Source: Selaginella tamariscina
Lineage: Eukaryota; Streptophyta; Lycopodiopsida; Selaginellales; Selaginellaceae
Length of the DNA: 64,000 bases
Reading direction: 5' to 3'
NCBI GenBank assembly: GCA_003024785.1
Contig: PUQB01000159.1
Coordinates: 414,001 to 478,000, forward strand
Shown: positions 13,701 to 22,835 of the stretch, piece after piece
Layout of the letters: each line of letters begins with the position of its first letter
Position numbering within the stretch: position 1 is the stretch's first letter
The notes under the pieces: model-generated
Told to the model about the DNA's origin: nothing
Database searches by the model: none
Seen by the model: the letters and a program-made list of their open reading frames with translations, nothing else
Made by a program: the position numbers and the translations under genes

Positions 13701-14187
13701 CTGGATCATTGACGAAGATCACTCTCTGAGCTTCCTGTTCTATCCTCCCACTAATCGGGATCGACCCACTCACAGAAGGATTGCGAAAAATTCCAACCCG
13801 ATGTGATGGTGCCCTTGTTGATCTAAAGCTTGGATCCTTTCTCAACCTGTTATTCCCACTCCGAGTAATCTCCTGAGAACTCGCGGACCGGGAATGGGAT
13901 ATCCGGAACTCCTCGGATGGCTGAGAATGTAGCGACCTGGAACGTGGGATTTGTGGGTCTCGAGAGTGTTCCACTGGATGCTTTTGTTCCGAGTTATTCG
14001 TCTGTACATGTTCCGATCTCGAATGCAGAAGTTGAGGCGACTTATTTGGTGGAAATTCTCCATGTCTCGGACGCGGATGTGCTTCATCTGTCGTCTGTTC
14101 TTGTGGACCGCCCGTAGTCTCATTCGGAACCGGTGATGGGCTTGGACGAGGTGATATGTCCAGTAAATGCCGCTCGCTGGCGGACAT
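7002..14187 (-). CDS. ALA1: P4-type phospholipid flippase ATPase, ALA1-like
   Basis: Multi-exon aminophospholipid-transporting ATPase, read on the minus strand. Exons with clear borders: 13,424-14,187 (start, Ser/Arg-rich N-terminus, first membrane segments), 13,283-13,358, 12,707-13,125 ([10 protein letters not shown], actuator loop, near 13,035), 12,411-12,615, 11,978-12,245 ([13 protein letters not shown] and DKTGTLT, phosphorylated Asp at 12,075-12,077). Others lie at about 11,430-11,770 ([11 protein letters not shown]), 10,850-11,172 (VKGAD), 10,170-10,345 ([20 protein letters not shown]), 9,915-10,120, 9,718-9,842 and 9,210-9,431 (IGDG/ANDV split by an intron), 8,229-8,470, 7,640-7,835 and 7,002-7,213 (ends QIAREAE, an ALA1-clade trait). 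The N-terminal extension (about 165 residues before the first conserved block) is longer than I expect. Single-base breaks lie at short base runs near 8,325, 10,860, 11,612 and 11,657-11,675; they could be assembly errors. It flips phospholipids across plasma or endomembranes, normally with an ALIS beta subunit. Confidence 0.9.
8510..9205. other. large ALA1 intron rich in microsatellites
   Basis: Intron between the GDGxNDV-hinge exon and the next membrane exon. It holds CA/TG runs (about 8,600-8,625) and TATA/TACA tracts. The short frames on both strands are low-complexity. No nested gene was seen. Confidence 0.5.
10517..10555 (-). repeat. intronic near-copy of an ALA1 exon end
   Basis: Read on the minus strand, this stretch repeats the end of the ALA1 exon near 10,809-10,850 (encoding LTLLGATG before the donor). 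It sits in the intron ahead of the IEDKL exon and keeps a donor-like ACCTGTAGCAA (reverse). It may be a local duplication that made an alternative micro-exon. Confidence 0.45.
10698..10756. repeat. CT and TA microsatellite in ALA1 intron
   Basis: A (CT)n run of more than 35 bases followed by an AT/TA palindromic tract. Low-complexity; no coding meaning. Confidence 0.85.
11251..11299. repeat. CA/GT inverted microsatellite in ALA1 intron
   Basis: (CA)n joined to (GT)n through an ACGT centre, a self-complementary hairpin of the same design as that at 620-684. Confidence 0.85.
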
Positions 14188-14830
14188 AATGAGGGAAGAG
14201 AACTAACCTTCTTTCTTATCTCGTTGTGGACAAAACAGGATGAAGACGGAATCCCGATGACGAAGCTGTTCCAGTCGCATCTTCAGCAGCAAGCCACAGG
14301 AACAAGCCACAAATCTGCCATGGACACGCTCCAATAATCCCGCTTTGTTTAGATCTGTCGTCGTAGAGAGCAGGTCAACAGTCGCACATTGGATTAGCAC
14401 GTCTACGTCGCTCACCTAGGCATAAGAAAATCATTCTGTGAGACCACGTCTTTAACGATTTTTCCTGTAAAAGAATTACCCGGCCACGAAACTCAAATAT
14501 AGAGCCTGATCGATAGAAGCGGCTTCACAAATCCGCTAAAATTGCCTCTTTTCTACAGACAAGTCGCGACGAAAGCCAAGAACAGCCTGATCGATCGGAT
14601 ACCACGAAGCGGCTTAACAAATCCCCACGCCTGTACCGAAATCCCGTATATCGCCTGAGCAACGATAACAAGTCCCCAAAAATGCCTCTTTTCTAATCAA
14701 ATCGATCTTTTCTAGCTCGGCATTGAGAAGCGGATTAGAAATTCTCGAAAAATTCACGGAAAAGATCTTATCTACGTAATACTCACCAGCGCAGCAGCGG
14801 CCTTGTTACCCTAGCGAATAAATGCCGCAC
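14188..14830 (-). promoter_or_regulatory. ALA1 5' flank and likely 5' UTR
   Basis: GC-richer DNA directly upstream of the ALA1 start. An open frame at 14,203-14,415 on the same strand could be 5' UTR or an upstream ORF; it has no recognised family. Telobox-like AACCCTAAAC lies near 14,832, a motif often seen near plant transcription starts, so transcription may begin close to there. Confidence 0.4.
14494..14700. repeat. diverged tandem repeat in ALA1 5' flank
   Basis: Two units share AGCCTGATCGAT, GAAGCGGCTT, ACAAATCC and TGCCTCTTTTCT in the same order (from about 14,494 and 14,584). A third, partial trace (GAGAAGCGGATTAGAAATTC) lies near 14,724. The unit is about 65-110 bp. Confidence 0.65.
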
Positions 14831-15955
14831 AACCCTAAACTTTGATCAATTCAAAAGAGAACATTCATTTTGAACACGGTCTAGAAGGCCGGCTAGACAG
14901 CTCTCGCGAAGTCAGACGTAAGGAGTTTCCATCCTTTCCCACGTGGCGCTTCCTGAATGGCTGCGCCGCTGAGCCAAACCCTAGTGTTACGTTTGAATTG
15001 TTAATTGGTATTTCCATCATTTAAAAACGTTCTCAGAGTGTTTCCATTAAATTTGAACTCTTCAAAATTCTGTTTTCTGAGATTGCACTATATAAATTCA
15101 TGTAGATTCTACCATAGTCATCCTGGATAAGCTAGTAATTTGAGTATGTCGTAAATTATCTACTGTGCTTATTTTATATATATATATATGTGTGTGTGTG
15201 TGTGCGTGCGTGTGTGTGTGTGTGTGTGAAGACAGGATATAGTACCAATCAAAGTTAAAAGCAAATGTCTTTGTCTTTGTCGCAAGTTTGAGACACAATT
15301 CCATCAGAACTTAGCATCAAAGGTTAATGAACAAATTGTGTGTGCGTGTGTTTATGTACATACATGTATATACCTTCGATTTTCAATGCCAGCAACAACG
15401 ACAACGGCCTCTCTCTAACAATTAAATATAATTTTATATAAAATACATTTTCATAAAGTTATTAATAATACATATAAATACGTTAATGAAACTCATTAAC
15501 TTATTTTAGGAGTGCACTGTTACTCATCAATGAACCAAACAAGCTTCACTCTCCTCAGCTTGTGAATTCGAAAAGATTTTCCTACGTTTCCTAAACCTTC
15601 TCCCCCTATAAAAAATAGTGATGTCAATTATTCATCTTAAATAGACAAAGTATATCTTATGGATTTGTTTTGTTAAAATGTTAACTGAAAGAGGTTGTAT
15701 TCTAGCTTAATAATGCTGTCATGAACTAAGTCTTTTAATAACTGACACTATGAGTTTGCATCTTGACTATTTCTATATAAGCTTTATTATTATTATATAT
15801 TACCATAGGCTTACTTGAGTCGTGTCGAATATCATAAAGTGACTTATGGATAAAAGATTGTGTTAAACTAATAAATTGGATAAAATGTTGAAAAGTAATG
15901 GTTTGGCTCTCTGTATGGAGCAATACTATTCTGAAAATGCAAATGTACGTGCATT
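14831..15955. other. intergenic DNA between ALA1 and the duplicated AKR block
   Basis: Contains a (TA)n(TG)n microsatellite at about 15,175-15,228, otherwise AT-rich unique sequence. Another AAACCCTAG telobox-like motif is at about 14,975. No gene is supported. Confidence 0.45.
15175..15228. repeat. TA/TG microsatellite
   Basis: (TA)n followed by (TG)n with TGCG interruptions. Confidence 0.85.
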
Positions 15956-16139
15956 ATAGTACATATACATATCTGTATATACATCTACACATATTATTTA
16001 TGTACGTCCGCTTGGAATTGAAATATGCATGCATATGTAACAAAAATGTATGTGTGCGCGTGTTTTAGTCTTAAAAATGTGTGAAAGTTTCGGCGGGACG
16101 AAAACAAGGAATATCCTCAAGTAGAAGAAGAGAATCTCG

Positions 16140-16975
16140 ACGATGACAGAGTATTGGATATGGAAGTGGAAGGATCTCCACCGGACTATCCCACTGTTAG
16201 CCGCTGTGATGATCTTCCCAGCGAAGTCCTCCGGGTAACTACATAGTTGGTTACTGTATTGTGTGTGCATTGCATTTCTGTAATGCTTTCTCTCCAGTTT
16301 GATGATGAAGATTTCGAAGAGAGCCAACATTAAACCACACCATTGCAGCTGCCGTTGGACCCTAGTGATCCATCTAAAACACCTTGTGCTACTGCCGAGG
16401 ACACAAGCCAGTGCCCGTGCTGGATCGAAGCTAGTGACGAAGGTAAAACCTTTAAACATTTTCCCTTTGTTTTACCAGAAAACAAGGCCGAGACTACACT
16501 TGTTAAATAAGAGATGACCCTAGATACAATCATGACAACTTTGAAGGAGAGAGTCCTCTCCAGCTCGGGATTGGGCAAGTTGTACCCAGAAGACCACGTG
16601 CCGCGTACAGAGGACGTACTAGAGAGATTAGAGAAGCAACGTTGTATACAACAAGAGAGCAGCAGGTCCAGTGATGCCCGTTGGTGCCAGAAGTTGATGT
16701 TGTATAGACGAGGCACTTAACCTTGTGCTGGACCAGTATAGAGAGGGTAACTACCGGCCATGTGTGAACCTGGTAGCGGAAGTTAATGAGTATACTCTGA
16801 CGTGGAGGGAGATGACGTTGGATGAGCTAGTGGAAGCTGATATGTGGTAAGTGGAGGGGGTTTAGGAATGAGAGGGTGGAAATCGGGGTGGATTGAGAGC
16901 GTACGATCTCGCGTAACACGATCGAAGATCTTATTTCCGAGTTTGTAGGAGTATCCACGGCCAGGACAGCATGAG
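16140..16975 (+). pseudogene. DUF4378 (TRM/LONGIFOLIA-like) gene, C-terminal part, left copy
   Basis: Exon-like blocks read on the plus strand: DDRVLDMEVEGSPPDYP (about 16,140-16,215), NKAETTLVK (about 16,480), VLERLEKQRCIQQES (about 16,620-16,665), EALNLVLDQYREGNYRPC and TWREMTLDELVEADMW (16,709-16,846), then IEDLISEFVG near 16,930. The last block resembles the end of DUF4378, a plant domain found in microtubule-associated TRM/LONGIFOLIA proteins. Frames change between blocks and a stop interrupts the last one (GTGGATTGA, 16,890-16,898), so this copy looks broken. Family assignment is inferred from motif shape, most clearly in the paralogue at 37.2 kb. Confidence 0.5.
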
Positions 16976-17093
16976 GAAAATAACAGAGAATGAAATCACT
17001 TGATAATAGATTTTAACACGTTCAGATTAACGTCATTAACGCTCACATTATTCAGTTTTATTGTAAACATGACATAAGACATCGAAAGTCTTT

Positions 17094-18319
17094 CTACTTC
17101 TTCCAAGAAGAGAGAGGAGGTGTAGATGCAAATCTCCAAGTGTTGGACATGTGAATGTCGGCGTATCTATTGCCATGGACAGCACCAGAAGAAACAACAT
17201 TCTCAATCTCCTTGACCTCTTCCTGAGAGAGACTAACATTGAGAGCACCAATGTTCTCCTCCAAGTTCTTCGCCTTAGTCGTGCCTGGGATGGGCACAAT
17301 ATCATCGCCTTTGCTATGGAGCCATGCAAGTGCAAGCTGCCCAGCGGTACAATTCTTCTTTGTAGCTATCTCACACAACTTCTGGTATATCACCTTGTTT
17401 CGCTCCAGATTCTCACCTTGGAACCTTGGATTCGTCTGTAATCATCATCATATATATGTGTGTGTGCGCGCGCGTGTGTACCTTACGGAATCATTTTCTG
17501 CAAGCTCTTCCACAACAGCCTTTCCAGAGAAAAAGCCTCGCCCCAGAGGACTGTATGCAACTATTCCAATTCCTAGCTCCCTGTACAAAGAATAAGTTAC
17601 ATATACAGTATATTGCATCAAATATACCTGCAAGTTGGAATGATGTCTTCTTCAACATCGCGAGACCAGAGAGAGTATTCAATTTGCACCGCTGTGATGG
17701 GATGACAGCATGAGCACGACGGATATCAGAAGAAGATGCCTCAGACAAACCGATGTACTTGACTTTGCCTTCCTCCACCAATTTTTTCATTTCCCCAACC
17801 TAGTTAAGATTTGTCTCTTTAATTAATCTCAAAACACACACACACACACACAACTTACGGTGATTTCAATTGGAACTTTAGTATCCACACGGTGCTGATA
17901 ATACAGATCAATGCAATCGACATCCAGTCGCTTCAAGCTTGCCTCACAAGCCGCACGAACATATTCAGGCTCTCCATGGATGCTCCAGTTTCCTTTCTCA
18001 TCGAAGGAATTGGCAAACTTAGTTGCAAGTTGCACTTTCGCTCTGTACCCTTTGATTGCCTAAGAACACAAACAGTGTACTACACGCCGATGGCATGCAA
18101 GATGTTAGACATACCTTTCCTAGTAAGATCTCATTTGTGTGAGGTCCATACACATCTGCTGTGTCCATGAAAGTGATGCCTGATTCAATGGCCTTGCGAA
18201 TGAGAGCAACCATTTCTTCTTCTGGCTTTGGAGGGCCATAGAAAGCAGACATGCCCGCAGCCAAGTCCCTGCTTTGAGACATCAAGTCCCTGAGAACCGA
18301 GCTTCACAAGAGGCGCCAT
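17094..18319 (-). CDS. aldo-keto reductase, left copy (frame-disrupted)
   Basis: NADPH-dependent aldo-keto reductase of the plant auxin-induced/perakine-reductase-like group, about five exons. Exon 1 (start 18,319) has [20 protein letters not shown] and [18 protein letters not shown], with catalytic Asp and Tyr. Exon 2 (about 17,860-18,060) has ATKFAN (Lys) and YYQHRVDTK (His). Exon 3 has [24 protein letters not shown]. Exon 4 (17,480-17,590) has [14 protein letters not shown]. Exon 5 (17,094-17,430) has [25 protein letters not shown], which binds the cofactor. All four catalytic residues are present. Two frame breaks are visible: a two-base loss near 18,256 (the family usually has GCMGMS) and a one-base loss near 17,706 (expected [10 protein letters not shown]). 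Either a young pseudogene or assembly error. Confidence 0.7.
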
Positions 18320-18933
18320 AGCTGCAAAAGAGATAGGTCTTCCACTGTGACTATTTGTCCTTTCATTGGCCGCCGTTTTTGACTCTCAAGCCCCGCTCAA
18401 TACACACCTACGATAATATACGTGAGAGGTACTGTTTTATATACCTCTCACGTATATATACGCAAGTTATAATGTTTTTATAAACGATATCCCACCATCT
18501 CTAGGGTTCCGATCTTATGCCTCCAAAGATGCACAACTCTAAAGTCTATACGTACATAGATAGATATGCACACAGACATGTATGTTAGTATAAATGCGTA
18601 TAGACACACAAACGAGTGTTCACCCATTAGGTGTAGTCAAGCACATACGTCGTGTATACATGTATATCTGTAGGTGTGCATAAACAAACCGGGTTTCTTG
18701 AACAACACTCGGAAAGAGCAAGAACAATGCTCAACTCTCTCTCCACATTCTCTCCACTTGTGCAGATGTAAAACAAACCTCTAGAGAGCAGGCAAAATTG
18801 GAGTATAACTTCAACAGCATTTGCATGCACACTCACACACACACACATGCATTTACTTTGGAAGCTACATATATATAGACTTTCTTTTAGTGTAGAATAT
18901 TATATATAAAAAATTCAGATTCAAATTATTGTT

Positions 18934-19111
18934 AGGAGCACAAAGTGAGTTACCACGTGACCTCTTCACTTGGATAAACAAGTTCCCAAGTAGTTCTAGC
19001 CTTCCCAAACGCACGCCTCTAAGGAAGCAAGAACATGTGGCTTCTATAGAGGAGCTTATCAAGATTTGCCAAAGTTACTGTACTACTGGCTACTCAGGAG
19101 AGAGATATTAA
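18934..19111 (+). pseudogene. unrecognised 3'-terminal exon fragment
   Basis: An open frame follows an acceptor-like TTGTTAG and ends in TAA after EELIKICQSYCTTGYSGERY. Its base composition is protein-like, in contrast with the AT-rich DNA around it. The last 40 bp are echoed near 42,545-42,590 (GAGAGATATTAAGAGA), which hints that it belongs to the rearranged block. No family is recognised. Confidence 0.3.
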
Positions 19112-19164
19112 GAGATTAGCATAATTATCAAATAATCATGCGATAACGTAATTAAACAACCATA

Positions 19165-20245
19165 AACATAACGTAGTGAAGTTTTTTATCACATCATTTA
19201 TTGAGATATTTATACTTTAGACTTTAAAAGTATTTGTGACAGTCTTTTCTAAGATTTATTATAAATGACTTAATAAAGTATGATGTAATATTTGTTAAAT
19301 ATTGATATTGAAGCGCTTAATATAAAGATTTGGTTATGATCACATAAGGTTAATTATGACATAAAAAGATTCTAAAAAAGGGATTTCATTTTAACACTTT
19401 AATAAGGTAGTACTTTAATGTTGTAGCTTAAAACGCGATCTTTAAGTTACTTAAGAAATAAAAAAGAGTTTCTCAATACATTACTAAGGGAGCAATGTAA
19501 AACTTTAAGGATTGTTAGATGTTCAAATTAAATAGTATATCTTAATTCGATGTATTAAAATATAACTTATAATCGTATCGATTCATTAAAATGCAAAGGT
19601 TGTATTATGTATATGGATTTAATTGAAATGAACCAAATTTTAGTTTTTGAGATGGAAATATAATGCTACTTCATTATTCTAAAGAATCGTTTAAAGACTA
19701 AAAGAATCATGAACTAGTATTTGATTCATATAACTGATTTAATAAAATAAAAAATTTCACATTAATGTTATAATGAAATTGAAGTGTTATACTAACTTCA
19801 TATTTTATTATATCTCATAAATCAATTAAACTCCCTAAATATGAGTAAGATATTTAATTTAATATATCAAACTAAGATACACCACTTATTCTGGACACCT
19901 AATAATCCTACAAAGTACCACATTGCTCCCCAAGCAATTATTGAAAAACTCTTTCTCATTTTTCAATTAATTTGAAATGTGTTTAAATTACAACACTAAG
20001 GTATCACCTACCAAAGTGTGAACTCAGATCCATTTGAGTCTTTATATCTTTATTTAGTATAGCCACTTCCATGTGATCCTAACCAAGTTGCAATATTGAA
20101 TGTTCATGTCTCAATATTCATTAGATATTGTATTATACTTTATCAAATCATTTAGAACTAATCTCAAAAAGACAATCACAAATACTTTCAAAATCTTAAG
20201 TATAATATCTTAATAATTGAGGTGATAAGAAACCTCACGTTATTC
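19165..20245. repeat. head-to-head inverted repeat in LTR-element DNA, copy A
   Basis: 19,165-19,560 is the reverse complement of about 19,858-20,245, with a spacer of roughly 290 bp. Example: TTAAAAGTATTTGTGACAG near 19,224 pairs with TCACAAATACTTTCAAAA near 20,187. The younger nested element has this DNA only once, so the palindrome is a rearrangement. Confidence 0.75.
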
Positions 20246-21044
20246 AACTGGATATTGAACCATATGCTAGGGAACTTAGATTACGATTGTCAAGAAGGGA
20301 AACCATCTTCTTGAGCTAATTTAGTAACTCGTCATCGTACTTTCATAAACATTGAACCAAACTTAAGAGACACTATCAATCCTTGAGATAGAAATGACAA
20401 TGAACCTAAGGAACATCATCAACCTTAAGTAAAAAAAAATCTTACTTTTTGATATTGTAGAAGATTGAAGATACATACTTTATATGTTTTTAAGTGCCCA
20501 CATGATGCAGAATCAAGAAACTAACTTTTAATAATCATATTTGACTTCAAGATGAAGTCAATACTAAAAACCAACATTAACTTTTAAATCCTATTGGATA
20601 TCGATCTCTAAAGAGTACATGCCCAAAATGAATATCATATTATTTTTAGTTCATTGACACATTCAAACATAATTTATTAAACTTAGTAAGTTTTCTTACT
20701 TAATTTGATAAGTAGTATGGAGAACCTTACTAATGCTCTTATTAATTAAGAAATCACTCTTGTTCAAGAGCTTATCCCTATAGTGCAAACAACATTACAG
20801 CTTCCAAACTTAAAGAGTTAATAAAGAAAATGTGCCAAATGCCTTCACTATGTAAATCCTCAAATACTTAATAAACTGAAAATGTAAACATATGTTTTCA
20901 ACATTTTTATTTTTTAATAAATCACACCATCTACCCAAAACTGCACTGATAAGAATGCAATATTAAATCCCTCTACTGCATATATATCATTCATCTCTTT
21001 CTCAAATCCTATATGAGATAACTTTTAATCAAATTAGCCAAACT

Positions 21045-21049
21045 AGCTA
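21045..21049. repeat. target-site duplication, left (AGCTA)
   Basis: AGCTA directly before the element end TGTCA, matched by AGCTA at 28,275-28,279 directly after the other end. The paralogous site at 48,827-48,831 has AGCTA once. Confidence 0.85.
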
Positions 21050-22819
21050 TGTCAAGAGTTTTAACCCAAAGGGCCAACACGTGGCAACACGTGGCTGCCA
21101 GGTGGCCATTTGGCGTCATCACCCTGTGTGAGCAACGCTAAGTTTCCCAGAACAACCCCAACGACCCCTAGGGTTAGACTCTAATGCCCAAGTGGACAGG
21201 AGACTTAGGGTTTAGCCTAAGTCTCCCTAGAGTGTCTACCCCCAAACCCTTGAGGGATAACCCTAGTTGACTTAGGGTTTAGCCTAAGTCTCCCTAGAGT
21301 GTCTACCCCCAAAACCCTTGAGGGATAACCCTAGTTGACTTAGGGTCTTGCCCTAGAAGACCTAGACAGGCTCATGCCCTAACCCCCATCAAGGAGACGT
21401 GTGTTCCACACATACCCCTGACAGAGCTAAGGCATCGTCACTTACCCCTTGAGGAATCACCCTCATCGGGAGTACAACCCCTTTAGGGCGACAAGGGGTA
21501 CCCTGAACCACACTAACCCCTAAGGGTTTGAGTGGCCAAGTTATACCCTAGACCTAGGGCTAGTACTTAGTGAGGACACGAGTGTGCGCCGTAGGCGGAC
21601 ACGAGTGTTCTGCTAAGCAAACTCCCTAAGGCTAGGTTTGGGATAACCCTAAGCACATGACCTTGCGAGTGCCTCACGAAAGGGCTCCTGCTAACATGCT
21701 TAGGTTGTTCAACCCTTGAATTCCAAGGAGAACACTCCCCTAGCCAAGTGTGCCAAAGCACACCTAGTTATGAGACCTAACCTCCCTTGAGCGGATGCCC
21801 AAGGCTTAGCACCCTAGTGCAAGCACAAGCATGTCTGTTTGCTAAGTATCCAACCCCTTGGCGACAAGCCCATGACATAACCCCAAAGGGCGTGCCTCAG
21901 GCGTTGTACCATGTGACGTTTAGCCCAGTGTCACATCTCCATGTGACACTGCCTTCCCGATGTGGGCTATCATGCCATAGCCCTTAGATTCAAGAGTTGC
22001 ACCAAGTGCCACAAACGTGGCTCCTAAATGCCAACTCTAGAACCCCTCAATTATCCCTCAAGACCGATAAGGAAACCCTTGTCAATCAAGAACCACAACC
22101 ACAGTTGGACAAAGACACGAATGCCCTGTTAGCTGTGAGTGTTGCTCTTAGCTTGACGTGGAGGAGGAGGCTGGAGACAAGCCTCAACCTCTGCCTCTTG
22201 GAACGTGCATTCCGACAAGACCTCCCAGGCATGGATTCGCCAACGTTAAGGGTAGGCTACCCCGAAGGTGGGACGTACCCCTGGCATCTGGAAGTTAGGG
22301 CGGCACAACAGAGGGTTGTGCCTTGACGACACAAGCTAGAGCTTGCACCGGGAGAAGAGTAACGAGCTCAGTCATGAACCCAGGAACCCTCACTCCTATA
22401 TACTACCTTATTTATGTGACAGAGGCCCCCCCCCTGTTTTCCTGTTTACATAAGTGGGCTAGCACTGAAATCTCATTCCCAGAGGGAACATACTTGGTGA
22501 GTTATCCATCGACCCCTAAACCCTAACCTGTCAAACCTGGGGGTATTTCTAAGCATATCCGACATGCCGAACTCACCGAACTAGCCATTAATCCAACCGG
22601 GACACGGAAAACCAAGGTAAGAGTTTTCTAGATGGAAGTGCTAGCTTCGCCCAGAGTTTCTTGCAAATACCTAATGACACCCGGCCGGACCATCACTAGA
22701 TATCCAAGTGCACTAAGCGGGCCTGTTTCTTCTACACCTAGGGCTTATCAACATAGTACAGTAGGTAACAACAGTCAACGTCCAAAGTAAAGGGTCGAGT
22801 CATAGTAAAAACTATGACA
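21050..22819 (-). repeat. 3' LTR of the nested element
   Basis: About 1.77 kb. It contains a tandem duplication of about 68 bp (about 21,207-21,345) shared with the other LTR, and many CCCTAG/CCCTAA motifs. Short open frames inside it (such as 21,997-22,326) recur in every LTR copy and are not genes. Confidence 0.9.
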
Positions 22820-22822
22820 CAC

Positions 22823-22835
22823 TCCCCCCTTTGAA
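22823..22835 (-). other. polypurine tract
   Basis: Read on the minus strand this is a run of purines (AAAGGGGGGAGTG) abutting the 3' LTR, the expected plus-strand primer position. Confidence 0.65.

Larger units (their letters stand above)
15960..18900. repeat. left arm of AKR/DUF4378 inverted repeat
   Basis: Reverse complement of about 38,165-41,070. Matching ends are seen by eye: GTATATACATCTACACATATTATTTATGTA near 15,975 against its complement near 41,050, and the TTTACTTTGGA/CTACA region near 18,855 against 38,180. The arm carries an aldo-keto reductase (minus) and a DUF4378 gene fragment (plus), tail to tail. Differences between the arms are mainly short indels. Confidence 0.85.

Noticed and set aside
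13842-14136. Several open frames in other phases of the ALA1 first exon
   Set aside because: They are shadows of the real exon, which has conserved flippase sequence.
21997-22326. 109-codon open frame, repeated at 27,459-27,782 and reversed at 61,001-61,198
   Set aside because: It recurs only because it lies inside the LTR; frames differ among copies and no protein family is evident.
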